NCBI RefSeq assembly: GCF_016634425.1
Contig: NZ_JAEPES010000004.1
Coordinates: forward strand, 162,925 to 226,924
DNA length: 64,000 nucleotides
Reading direction: 5' to 3'
Source of the DNA: Lacisediminihabitans changchengi
GTDB taxonomy: Bacteria; Actinomycetota; Actinomycetes; Actinomycetales; Microbacteriaceae
The position numbers and the translations under genes were made by a program. Within the stretch, counting starts at the first letter, position 1. The number at the start of each line of letters is the position of its first letter. Shown one piece after another: positions 38,278 to 46,187 of this stretch. The notes beneath the pieces are model-generated. The model made no database searches. It was not told the origin of the DNA and saw only the letters and a list, made by a program, of their open reading frames with translations.

Positions 38278-38307
38278 AGTGGTCCTCCTCAGGACGTTCG
38301 TTTAGTA

Positions 38308-38335
38308 CATCCGGTCGGGGTGAACCAACCGGATG
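38308..38335 (-). other. stem-loop in the tuf leader
   Basis: CATCCGGT pairs with ACCGGATG across a loop of 12 bases, some 30 bases before the tuf start. It may regulate or stabilise tuf mRNA. Confidence 0.55.
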
Positions 38336-38371
38336 CTCTGGGTTTGGAGTGTGTAGATATGTTACTTCGTT

Positions 38372-38415
38372 CAGCGGGGCGTAATGACGACGTTCGCCGA
38401 CAGCACGCCCCGCTG
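38372..38415 (-). terminator. stem-loop after fusA
   Basis: CAGCGGGGCGT pairs with ACGCCCCGCTG across a loop of about 22 bases, directly after the fusA stop. No U-run follows on the minus strand, so it may let transcription pass into tuf or act as a processing site. Confidence 0.6.
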
Positions 38416-38419
38416 CGGG

Positions 38420-40537
38420 CTATTCGCCCTTGTTCTTCTGAATGATCTCGTCGGCGACCGCGCGCGGCACCTCAGAGTAGCTGTCGAAGGTCATCGAGTA
38501 CACGGCACGACCGGAGGTCTTGGACCGCAGATCACCCACGTAACCGAACATCTCCGACAACGGTACCTTCGCCGTGACCACCTTGACGCCAGTCGCGTCC
38601 TCCATGGACTGAATCTGTCCACGACGCGAGTTCAGGTCGCCGATGACGTCGCCCATGTACTCCTCGGGCGTACGGACCTCGACGGCCATGAGCGGCTCGA
38701 GGAGCACGGGAGAGGCCTTGCGAGCCGCTTCCTTGAACGCCATCGAGCCGGCGATCTTGAACGCCATCTCCGAAGAGTCGACGTCGTGCGACGCGCCATC
38801 GATCAGGATCGCGCGAACACCGACCATCGGGTATCCGGCGAGCACACCGACCTGCAGTGCGTCCTGGATGCCGTGGTCGACAGACGGGATGTACTCACGC
38901 GGGATGCGACCACCGGTGACCTTGTTGACGAATTCGTAGGTCAGGTCGGCCGTAACCTCGAGAGGCTCGAGCGCGATCTGGATCTTGGCGAACTGGCCAG
39001 AACCACCGGTCTGCTTCTTGTGGGTGTAGTCGTAACGCTCGACGGTCTTGCGGATCGTCTCGCGGTACGCGACCTGCGGCTTACCGACGTTGGCCTCGAC
39101 ACCGAACTCGCGCTTCATGCGGTCGACCAGGATGTCCAGGTGGAGCTCGCCCATTCCGGCGATGATCGTCTGGCCGGTGTCCTGGTCCTGCTCGACGCGG
39201 AAGGTCGGGTCTTCTTCAGCGAGCTTCTGGATCGCGGTGCCCAGCTTCTCCTGGTCGGCCTTGGTCTTCGGCTCGATGGCGACCTGGATGACGGGCTCCG
39301 GGAACGTCATCGACTCGAGCACGATCTGGTTGCTCGGGTCGGAGAGCGTGTCTCCGGTAGTCGTGTCCTTCAGGCCGATGACGGCGTAGATGTGACCGGC
39401 GGTGACGGAGTCGACCGGGTTCTCCTTGTTGGAGTGCATCTGGAAGATCTTGCCGATGCGCTCCTTCTTGCCCTTGGTCGAGTTCATGACCTGGCCGCCG
39501 GACTCGAGCTGGCCCGAGTACACGCGGATGTAGGTGAGACGACCGAAGAACGGGTGAACCGCAACCTTGAACGCGAGGGCCGCAAAGGGGTCCTTCGGGT
39601 CGGGGTGGCGCTCGACGACCTTCTCCTCGTCACGGATGTCGTGGCCCTCTGTAGCGGGCACGTCAAGCGGGCTGGGGAGGTAGTCGACCACGGCATCCAG
39701 CATCGGCTGAACGCCACGGTTCTTGAACGCAGAACCACAGAGCACGGGGTAGATCTCGGAGTTGACCGTGAGCTTGCGGATCGCAGCCTTGATCTCGGCG
39801 ACTGTGAAGTCGGTGTCGCCCTCCATGTAGCGCTCGAGCAGTGCGTCGTTGGTCTCGGCGACGGTCTCGATGAGGCGAGCACGGTACTCGTTCGCCTTCT
39901 CCACAAGGTCGGCCGGGATCTCTTCGATCTCGTACTTGGCACCCATCGCGACGTCACCCTTGGAGTCGCCGCGCCAGGTCAGCGCACGCATCTCGACCAG
40001 GTCGACAACACCCTCGAAGGAGCTCTCGTAACCGATCGGGAGCTGGAGGACCAGCGGCTTCGCGCCGAGGCGCTTGATGATGGTGTCAACGGTGAAGTAG
40101 AAGTCGGCGCCCAGCTTGTCCATCTTGTTGACGAAGCAGATGCGGGGAACTTCGTACTTGTCGGCCTGGCGCCAGACGGTCTCGGACTGGGGCTCAACGC
40201 CCTCCTTGCCGTCGAACACCGCGACGGCACCGTCGAGCACGCGGAGCGAACGCTCCACCTCGACCGTGAAGTCGACGTGACCGGGGGTGTCGATGATGTT
40301 GATCTGGTTCTTGTTCCAGAAGCACGTCGTGGCAGCAGACGTGATGGTGATACCGCGCTCCTGCTCCTGCGCCATCCAGTCCATCGTGGCTGCACCATCG
40401 TGCACCTCACCGATCTTGTGGGTGATGCCGGTGTAGAACAGGATGCGCTCGGTGGTGGTGGTCTTGCCAGCATCGATGTGAGCCATGATGCCGATGTTGC
40501 GGACCTTGTTCAGGTCGGTGAGCACGTCTTGTGCCAC
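38420..40537 (-). CDS. fusA: elongation factor G
   Basis: A 705-residue GTPase catalysing tRNA-mRNA translocation. Domain I has [23 protein letters not shown] and NKMD; domains II-V follow, with [16 protein letters not shown] and [14 protein letters not shown] in domains IV-V. The GTG start follows GGAGGAC. It lies 83 bases after rpsG and before a stem-loop and tuf. Confidence 0.98.
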   Translation of the reverse strand: MAQDVLTDLNKVRNIGIMAHIDAGKTTTTERILFYTGITHKIGEVHDGAATMDWMAQEQERGITITSAATTCFWNKNQINIIDTPGHVDFTVEVERSLRVLDGAVAVFDGKEGVEPQSETVWRQADKYEVPRICFVNKMDKLGADFYFTVDTIIKRLGAKPLVLQLPIGYESSFEGVVDLVEMRALTWRGDSKGDVAMGAKYEIEEIPADLVEKANEYRARLIETVAETNDALLERYMEGDTDFTVAEIKAAIRKLTVNSEIYPVLCGSAFKNRGVQPMLDAVVDYLPSPLDVPATEGHDIRDEEKVVERHPDPKDPFAALAFKVAVHPFFGRLTYIRVYSGQLESGGQVMNSTKGKKERIGKIFQMHSNKENPVDSVTAGHIYAVIGLKDTTTGDTLSDPSNQIVLESMTFPEPVIQVAIEPKTKADQEKLGTAIQKLAEEDPTFRVEQDQDTGQTIIAGMGELHLDILVDRMKREFGVEANVGKPQVAYRETIRKTVERYDYTHKKQTGGSGQFAKIQIALEPLEVTADLTYEFVNKVTGGRIPREYIPSVDHGIQDALQVGVLAGYPMVGVRAILIDGASHDVDSSEMAFKIAGSMAFKEAARKASPVLLEPLMAVEVRTPEEYMGDVIGDLNSRRGQIQSMEDATGVKVVTAKVPLSEMFGYVGDLRSKTSGRAVYSMTFDSYSEVPRAVADEIIQKNKGE

Positions 40538-40620
40538 GGATGTCCTCCGAAATTATGTGGTGATCGCGAGTCGAGCCTGCGCCGCGATGGCGACAGGCTC
40601 GACCCGCGGGAAAAGAGTTG

Positions 40621-41091
40621 TTACCAGCGGTAGTGCGCGAAGGCCTTGTTAGCGTCGGCCATCTTGTGAGTGTCCTCGCGGCGCTTCACAGCGGCACCGA
40701 GGCCGTTGCTGGCGTCGAGGATCTCGTTGGTGAGACGCTCGGTCATGGTCTTCTCGCGACGCGCCTTGGCGTAGGTGGTGAGCCAACGCAGTGCGAGGGT
40801 GTTGGCGCGGTGAGGCTTGACCTCGACCGGCACCTGGTAGGTCGAGCCACCGACGCGGCGGCTCTTGACCTCGATGGTGGGGCGCACGTTGTCGAGGGCC
40901 TTCTTCAAGGTGACGACGGCATCCGCACCGTTCTTGTTCGCGACACCGAGCAGTGCGTCGTAGACGATCTTCTCGGCAAGGCCCTTCTTGCCATCAAGAA
41001 GGATCTTGTTGACGAGCTGGCTGACGATGGGGGCTCCGTAGACCGGGTCCGCGACTACGGGACGCTTCGGTGCTGGTCCTTTACGAGGCAT
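40621..41091 (-). CDS. rpsG: 30S ribosomal protein S7
   Basis: A 156-residue S7: [41 protein letters not shown] and the C-terminal [20 protein letters not shown]. Its start overlaps the rpsL stop (TAATG). Confidence 0.97.
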   Translation of the reverse strand: MPRKGPAPKRPVVADPVYGAPIVSQLVNKILLDGKKGLAEKIVYDALLGVANKNGADAVVTLKKALDNVRPTIEVKSRRVGGSTYQVPVEVKPHRANTLALRWLTTYAKARREKTMTERLTNEILDASNGLGAAVKRREDTHKMADANKAFAHYRW

Positions 41092-41465
41092 TACTTCTTG
41101 TCCTTCTTCGCGCCGTAGCGGCTACGAGCCTGCTTGCGGTTCTTAACGGCCTGGGTGTCGAGCGCGCCACGGACGATCTTGTAGCGAACACCGGGGAGGT
41201 CCTTAACACGACCACCGCGAACGAGCACCATCGAGTGCTCCTGCAGGTTGTGGCCTTCGCCGGGAATGTAGGCGGTGACCTCGGTGCCGTTGGAGAGCTT
41301 CACACGGGCGACCTTGCGAAGAGCCGAGTTCGGCTTCTTCGGGGTGGTGGTGTACACGCGGGTGCAAACGCCGCGCTGCTGCGGGTTGGACTGCAGGGCA
41401 GGCGCCTTGGTCTTGACGACCTTCGGGCTGCGACCCTTGCGGACCAGCTGCTGAATGGTGGGCAC
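41091..41465 (-). CDS. rpsL: 30S ribosomal protein S12
   Basis: A 124-residue S12. The GTG start ([12 protein letters not shown]) is chosen: AAGGAG lies seven bases before, and this matches the family, whereas an ORF extends to 41525. The decoding-site loop [18 protein letters not shown] and the block [17 protein letters not shown] are intact; the lysines of the PKKPNSAL and GRVKDLPG motifs, sites of streptomycin resistance in other bacteria, are wild-type here. Confidence 0.96.
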   Translation of the reverse strand: MPTIQQLVRKGRSPKVVKTKAPALQSNPQQRGVCTRVYTTTPKKPNSALRKVARVKLSNGTEVTAYIPGEGHNLQEHSMVLVRGGRVKDLPGVRYKIVRGALDTQAVKNRKQARSRYGAKKDKK

Positions 41466-41682
41466 TACATACTCCTTGTATTTACTGCACGGTGACAGTG
41501 GTTCTTTTCGCAGTTCATCCGGCACTCACGCATCCGGATCTTCTGCACCACACGCGACCCCATGTCGGAGCCTGAGTGGTATGCCGTGGGGGCTGCCCCT
41601 CGCTGCAGTCGGAACTGCCCACGAGCGAAAACAAACCCAGCGTCGTATGTGGTCGGCCCGCGCTGACTTTCTTGGATGACAT

Positions 41683-41712
41683 CCATTACGGATGTTTCCG
41701 AGCACGAGTCAA
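41683..41712 (-). promoter_or_regulatory. candidate str operon promoter
   Basis: TTGACT (41712-41707) and TAATGG (41688-41683) on the minus strand, separated by 18 bases, about 220 bases before rpsL. The -10 is imperfect. Spacing and location are suitable. Confidence 0.4.
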
Positions 41713-41820
41713 GCGCACGACAAAGCGCACACCTGCTCAATGGTACGGGGCCGTGCGTCAGCGGTCAAATGACTGCGGATGCTGTGGGCGAACAGTCAGT
41801 GAACGGATGGCACACACGAC

Positions 41821-41856
41821 GACAGCGGCGGCTCCCTCTCGGGAACCGCCGCTGTC
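41821..41856 (-). terminator. terminator after the Esx-like gene
   Basis: GACAGCGGCGG and TCCC pair with GGGA and CCGCCGCTGTC, with a small loop. It starts 17 bases after the stop of the Esx gene and closes the secretion-locus transcript. Confidence 0.9.
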
Positions 41857-41872
41857 GAGTGGTGCGAGAGGA

Positions 41873-42169
41873 CTAGCCGCCTATGCCCTTGGCGAGCTCG
41901 GAGTCCACGTTCTCCAGAGCCGACGCCGCCTTAGTCAGGAACTGTGACATCCCGTCGAGTCCGTTGACGGCATCCGTCGTGCCCTTGGTGAACTGCTCGT
42001 ACGAGGTGTGGAAGGCGCCCGATGCGGCATCGGTGACGAAACCGCCCTGAACCAGGCCGTTCACCAGCGACTGCAGTTCGTGCAGCTTCGATGTGATGTC
42101 GTCTTTGCCGGTGGTGAGGCGGTTGGCCGCGTCGGTCATCTCGCTGTAGGTGACATTCATGTTCGCCAT
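41873..42169 (-). CDS. Esx/WXG100-like small protein lacking the WXG motif
   Basis: A 98-residue, all-helical protein. The start MANMNVTYSEM is chosen because AAGGAG lies nine bases upstream. The size, helix-turn-helix pattern and terminal hydrophobic heptads (AANRLTTGKDDITSKLHELQSLVNGL, then YEQFTKGTTDAVNGLDGMSQFL) resemble WXG100 substrates of type VII secretion. At the turn, VQGGFVTDAASGAF replaces the usual WxG...AF. It has its own upstream element, 42229-42263, related to the one at 46116-46150. Function as secreted partner is inferred. Confidence 0.7.
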   Translation of the reverse strand: MANMNVTYSEMTDAANRLTTGKDDITSKLHELQSLVNGLVQGGFVTDAASGAFHTSYEQFTKGTTDAVNGLDGMSQFLTKAASALENVDSELAKGIGG

Positions 42170-42228
42170 GACGTACAACTCCTTTTAGATTTCGGTGGGG
42201 CCGACCCCCACAGGCCAACCAACTTCTT

Positions 42229-42263
42229 ACAACCTAACGACGGGTCAGCGCGGTGGGAATGGG
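42229..42263 (-). promoter_or_regulatory. 35-bp conserved upstream element, Esx copy
   Basis: On the plus strand it runs ACAACCTAACGACGGG to GGTGGGAATGGG; on the minus strand CCCATTCC-N11-CCCGTC-NN-TAGGTTGT. It matches 28 of 35 positions of 46116-46150, with no gaps, and lies 60-94 bases before the Esx gene start. A shared promoter (possibly ECF-type with CGTC) or operator is the simplest explanation. Confidence 0.75.
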
Positions 42264-42286
42264 GAGCGGTACCCATGGGCGCGACG

Positions 42287-43141
42287 TCAGATGACGGACT
42301 CGGCCACGCCGTCGTCGTAGCCGCTGCGGGGAGCACCGGCAGACAGGATCGCGCTCAGGATGACGAGCGCCCCCGCGATCGCGGCCAACCACGGTACCGC
42401 GGCGAGTGCGACCGGCGCGCTGGCGATGCCATGGACCGCGGCCAAGGGAATCACGCCGGCCGCACCGCCGCCGAGAAAGCCCAGCCACAGTCCTGCATGC
42501 CACTGAACGGAGACGATGCGCCAGAATCGCTGCTCGCCCGCGCCGACCGGCCGGGGACGATAACGGGCGAAGGCGAGGCGACGCACCACCGAGGCGAAGA
42601 AGACTCCGAATACGCCGGCCGCGATGAATCCGTAGACCATCGCGAGTAGCCACAGGTCATCGGAGGGGGAGGAACCCGGCGCCAAGACAATGGGAACGAC
42701 AACTGCCCCTGCCCAGGCGACGAGGGGCACGGCGGCCCACGCGAGCACGATACCGAGCGGCAACCTCCGCACCCGGATCGTCGTCATGCCTGCCGTCGTC
42801 AGCTGCACCTCGCGGAATGACCAGCGCGCGCGACGGAACATCTCGCCGAGGAAGACGACGATCCCGGACAGCATGAAGATCACCGCCGGTGCCGCTGCGC
42901 GCGGGAAACGCGGAGTCACGGTAGGGAAGAGATCATCGATTACCCCGCCATTGAAGGCGTACCCGACCATCCACCAGAGCAGCGCGACACCCGCCGCGAG
43001 GCCGGCCGCCCCGACGATCAGGAACGGAAGACCAGGGGGCATCTTCTGTTCTTCTGCGGGACGCGTGCGAAGCAGATACTCCGCGCGCTGTCGAGCCTGT
43101 TCCCGCGCCCGGCGCTCGTTATTCGCCATCAACGACGGCAT
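42287..43141 (-). CDS. six-helix membrane protein of the secretion locus
   Basis: A 284-residue protein with a charged N-terminus (NNERRAREQARQRAEYLLRTRP) and about six membrane helices (38-62, 84-104, 128-154, 163-188, 215-237, 243-268). I do not recognise a family. It overlaps the end of the upstream gene by 23 bases (or 11 if the second Met, 43129, is used). It could be a channel or anchoring part of the type VII-like system. Confidence 0.7.
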   Translation of the reverse strand: MPSLMANNERRAREQARQRAEYLLRTRPAEEQKMPPGLPFLIVGAAGLAAGVALLWWMVGYAFNGGVIDDLFPTVTPRFPRAAAPAVIFMLSGIVVFLGEMFRRARWSFREVQLTTAGMTTIRVRRLPLGIVLAWAAVPLVAWAGAVVVPIVLAPGSSPSDDLWLLAMVYGFIAAGVFGVFFASVVRRLAFARYRPRPVGAGEQRFWRIVSVQWHAGLWLGFLGGGAAGVIPLAAVHGIASAPVALAAVPWLAAIAGALVILSAILSAGAPRSGYDDGVAESVI

Positions 43142-43730
43142 TTCGCTCGACGAACCACCGAATGGAGTCGACTATCGCATCGAACAGCGTGGCGATGATC
43201 TCGGGGTCGCACTCTATCGGCACGTCGGCGACGACGTGGAGGAGGCGCTCGCCGCTCGGCACGACGAGGTAGTACTCCAGCTTGATGACGGGGATGTCGT
43301 CGGTGCCCTGTCGCATCGTGGTGTCGACGAACGTGCGCACCGCCACCCCAGACTCGAGGTCGAGCACATCGCCGCTCGGCAGCTGCAGGGCGAGCCGTTG
43401 CGCGAGCGTCAGGTCTCCGACTGCCGCCGCGTCCAGCCACGGCCGGTAGTCGATGACCATCGATGCCGGGAACGGGATGCCGGGAAGGATCTCCAGCGAC
43501 AGCGCGAGCTGTACCGCATCGGCCTCCCTAGCGTCCTTCGCCACTGCGCGCAGTCGTTCCCTCGCATCTCGGCGGAGCCTGGCCAACCGGTCATCGCGAC
43601 CGACCTGCTTCTTGAGCAGCTCGCTAATCGCGTGCTCGGTCGCGCGTTCATCGTCGAGAGGGATGTTCGCCCACGTACCCGGGAGCACGATCGACATCTG
43701 CGCCGGATAGACGGCAACCGCTCGCGTCAT
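43119..43730 (-). CDS. hypothetical protein, paralogue pair member B
   Basis: A 203-residue soluble protein. Near the start VLPGTWANIPLDDE, then a helical Arg-rich segment (about 35-75), and a C-terminal strand-helix LHVVADVPIECDPEIIATLFDAIVDSIRW. Position and pattern match those of the upstream neighbour (PTDFSVIPLEAD ... FIFTVADLATFEDMI), so they look like divergent tandem duplicates. A PsbP/Mog1-like fold is possible. They overlap by four bases. Function unknown; chaperone or accessory role in the secretion locus is a guess. Confidence 0.65.
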   Translation of the reverse strand: MTRAVAVYPAQMSIVLPGTWANIPLDDERATEHAISELLKKQVGRDDRLARLRRDARERLRAVAKDAREADAVQLALSLEILPGIPFPASMVIDYRPWLDAAAVGDLTLAQRLALQLPSGDVLDLESGVAVRTFVDTTMRQGTDDIPVIKLEYYLVVPSGERLLHVVADVPIECDPEIIATLFDAIVDSIRWFVERNAVVDGE

Positions 43731-44368
43731 ATCACCGACTCCTCTGTCGTCACCCGCAGGGTCTCAACGATGGCCTGCGTATCACCGATCATGTCCTCGA
43801 AGGTGGCGAGATCCGCCACCGTGAAGATGAATCGCACCATGTCACTCGAGTCCGGCGGGAAGACAGCGAATATCGTCCGCTGCTGAAGCCGTCCCTCTGC
43901 GTCGCCGAAGTCCCTGATGTCGAACCGGTGGAATGCACCGACGATCGTGCCAGCGTCGCTCTCGGAGCGCCAGGTCTCCGCGATGTGCGTGCGTGTTCCC
44001 GGGGCAGGGTGGGCGAGCCCGTCCGTGACCATCTGCTCGTAGCTGTCGACGGAATCGTCGTCGTCCATCGGGAACTGCTGGACTTCGACGATCGCACCGA
44101 TCGTCAGCTCGAGTTCTGAACGGATCGACACGAGCGCGCGGAGCCAGGGGTTCTGGCGGGCGAGCAGCCGACGCCGCAGTTCGGTGAGTTCGTCGACGAT
44201 ATCGCCGACTGCTCCGGCCGCGGCATCCTGTTCGACGACCTCGGCGACCACCGAGCGTGCCCAATGGGCGCTGTTGAGTTCGCGGTCGGCTTCGAGCGGG
44301 ATGACGGAGAAGTCGGTCGGGACATCGAAATCGAAATCGACGATCTCAAGTGATCTCGCGATGCTCAT
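43727..44368 (-). CDS. hypothetical protein, paralogue pair member A
   Basis: A 213-residue soluble protein with VPTDFSVIPLEADRE at 16-30, a helical region (RRRLLARQNPWLRALVSIRSE) and C-terminal TIFAVFPPDSSDMVRFIFTV plus an acidic helix. It overlaps the 447-residue gene by four bases and the paralogue by four. No recognised domain; the layout suggests it acts with the candidate substrate upstream. Confidence 0.65.
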   Translation of the reverse strand: MSIARSLEIVDFDFDVPTDFSVIPLEADRELNSAHWARSVVAEVVEQDAAAGAVGDIVDELTELRRRLLARQNPWLRALVSIRSELELTIGAIVEVQQFPMDDDDSVDSYEQMVTDGLAHPAPGTRTHIAETWRSESDAGTIVGAFHRFDIRDFGDAEGRLQQRTIFAVFPPDSSDMVRFIFTVADLATFEDMIGDTQAIVETLRVTTEESVI

Positions 44369-45708
44369 AGGCCGAGCGTACTTCTGATGGCCTTCTCCTG
44401 GTTGTTCACACCGATCTGGATCACGCTCTCGGGCTTGAGGGTGATGTGATCATCGCCGCCGAAGAACAGATCGTCGCCGGCGTTGTAGAGCTTCTCGCCG
44501 GTACTCGCGACCTTGCGGACATCCATCGCGACCATCGCGACCTTCGCGCCCGACAACGGCGCGGTCGAGAGCACCTTCGCGCCGTTTTCGATCGACTGCA
44601 GGCTCAGCGGGTTCTTGATGAACTTCGCGAAGTTCGTGGCGGCGCCGTCGGTGAATTTACCGAACAGATTGCCGGTCGTACCGAGCTTCAGATCGAAGGG
44701 GTTCTTGATGTCGTTCATCATCGTCTTGAACCCCGGGCCGTCTGAGAACAGGCTCTTCAGCTTTCCACTGCGGAGTGCTGCCTTGGATTCGCCGAAGATC
44801 AGCTTGAATCCCTTGCGGTTCAGGAAATCAGACCCCTTGGTCATCACCTTGGTCGCAGCCTGGAATTTCACCAGCTTGCCCAGGTAGGCCGCGATCTTGC
44901 CACCGAACGCCGCGAGGACGACACCGACCGCGGCGAAGATGACATCGGTGAGGCTCCCCTCGCCGTTGGCGAACTTTACGATCGCCTCGACCAGGGCGAT
45001 CACGGCACCCAGGATGGCGAGCGCCACCAGCACCGCTCCGAGGATGGGCACCCAGGCGAGGAAGATCGACAGGAACCCGGCGATATCGCAGATCACCTTG
45101 ATGACGTCGAGGACCTTCGATCCCCAGTCATCCCACCAGCCGTCTTCGAGCCCGTTGTTCTTCTTTCCCTCCACGACCTCGACGATGGCGGCCACCGCGA
45201 CGTCAGCCGCGTCGTTCTTGATCTGGAGCGCGGCATGCCACTCCTGCTGCGCGGCCCGGAGGTCCGCCTGTGCGGTGGTGGCAGCATCCGCGGCCTTGTC
45301 TGCCGCCTTCTGCGCGTCAGACTTTTCGGTGTCGGATGCGGTGGCGACGCCGTCCTCGGCATTCGTCGCCGCGTGATGGGCCTGCGATGCCTCGGTCTGC
45401 TTCTGGTTGATGTGCGTGATCGCCGTGTCAGCGGCATCCTTCGCAGTGCGCAGCTTGTGCGCATAGGTGATCAGCGCCGACGCGGTGTTCTTGTATCGGT
45501 CGCGGGCCTTGTCGATGTCATCGGCGACATCACCGGACTTGTCCTTGAGCGCCTCGGTGGCCTTGCTCTTCATGTCATCGACCTGGTGGATCTTCTTCAG
45601 AGTCGTGACCGAGCGGGTGATCGCGTCCGCGATCGAGGCGTAGTGGTTCGCCTTGGCGAGCAGCAGCTCTGGGTCGCCTTTCAGCGGAAGGTACTCGGTG
45701 TCGCTCAT
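44365..45708 (-). CDS. candidate type VII secretion substrate with coiled-coil N-terminus and hydrophobic centre
   Basis: A 447-residue protein. Residues 1-190 are helical and charged, rich in Ala/Asp/Lys (DAADTAITHINQKQTEASQAHHAATNA), like the LXG/WXG regions of type VII substrates. Residues 205-290 hold two or three hydrophobic helices. The C-terminal 150 residues are basic with Gly/Phe (FGESKAALRSGKLKSLFSDGPGFK) and match nothing I know. The start overlaps the 117-residue gene by four bases. No catalytic motif was recognised, so an enzyme activity cannot be claimed. Confidence 0.6.
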   Translation of the reverse strand: MSDTEYLPLKGDPELLLAKANHYASIADAITRSVTTLKKIHQVDDMKSKATEALKDKSGDVADDIDKARDRYKNTASALITYAHKLRTAKDAADTAITHINQKQTEASQAHHAATNAEDGVATASDTEKSDAQKAADKAADAATTAQADLRAAQQEWHAALQIKNDAADVAVAAIVEVVEGKKNNGLEDGWWDDWGSKVLDVIKVICDIAGFLSIFLAWVPILGAVLVALAILGAVIALVEAIVKFANGEGSLTDVIFAAVGVVLAAFGGKIAAYLGKLVKFQAATKVMTKGSDFLNRKGFKLIFGESKAALRSGKLKSLFSDGPGFKTMMNDIKNPFDLKLGTTGNLFGKFTDGAATNFAKFIKNPLSLQSIENGAKVLSTAPLSGAKVAMVAMDVRKVASTGEKLYNAGDDLFFGGDDHITLKPESVIQIGVNNQEKAIRSTLGL

Positions 45709-46058
45709 ATGACGTTCCCATGGTTGGCTGCGGTCTTCGCAGGAACGGGCGGATAGTCGGCCGGCCCGGAATTCGCCGCGTCCTCGAGCGCCTTGGCGAG
45801 CCCCTGATCGGTCTGCGAGAACCCGTCGTACACGGCGCCCACCTGCTGCTGAAGCGCCGCGACGTTCTCGGTCATTTTGGCCCGCTTGTCGTTCCACTTG
45901 TGTGCGAAATCCTCGACGTGCGAGTGGAGCTCGTCGTGTCCGGTGGCGTCGGCAACGTCGTTGCTGAAGTCGTCGGCGTTCGTGAATTCCCTAACTACCG
46001 CATCCAGGTCGCTCTTCAACTGTTCGAGAAGCGCGAGGTCGAGTATCACGTCGGTCAC
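45705..46058 (-). CDS. WXG100-like protein
   Basis: A 117-residue helical protein: MTDVILDLALLEQLKSDLDAV and EDFAHKWNDKRAKMTENVAALQQQVGAVYDGFSQTDQGLAKALED. Trp at 55 lies in the turn between two helices, but WN instead of WxG. A proline-rich C-terminus follows. The first gene of the unit, with a 35-bp element upstream. Likely secreted with, or as chaperone for, the 447-residue protein. Confidence 0.65.
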   Translation of the reverse strand: MTDVILDLALLEQLKSDLDAVVREFTNADDFSNDVADATGHDELHSHVEDFAHKWNDKRAKMTENVAALQQQVGAVYDGFSQTDQGLAKALEDAANSGPADYPPVPAKTAANHGNVI

Positions 46059-46115
46059 GATCGTCCCCTTTATTACCGATTCATTCCTGCGGTCCAGATT
46101 CCCCGACCGCTACAC

Positions 46116-46150
46116 ACAACCTATAGACGGGGTAGCGGGGGCGGAATGGG
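46116..46150 (-). promoter_or_regulatory. 35-bp conserved upstream element, WXG100 copy
   Basis: Plus strand ACAACCTATAGACGGG to GGGGCGGAATGGG; minus strand CCCATTCC-N11-CCCGTC-NN-TAGGTTGT. 58-92 bases before the 117-residue gene. Only other copy found by eye is at 42229-42263. Confidence 0.75.
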
Positions 46151-46187
46151 CACTACTCCCCATGCGGTCCCCCTCAGCATCCGGATG

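Larger units (their letters stand above)
41466..41872 (-). other. str operon leader and gap to the secretion locus
   Basis: 407 bp without a convincing gene. It contains a candidate promoter (41683-41712) and the terminator of the Esx gene (41821-41856). A 91-residue frame on the minus strand (41465-41740) has no family likeness or ribosome binding site and ends on the rpsL start. Confidence 0.6.

Noticed and set aside
38384..40633. A 749-codon open frame on the plus strand
   Set aside because: It is the antisense of fusA; its product has no family likeness and its openness follows from GC-rich third positions.
41465..41740. A 91-codon minus-strand frame before rpsL as a leader peptide
   Set aside because: Cys-rich product without similarity or ribosome binding site; more likely untranslated leader.
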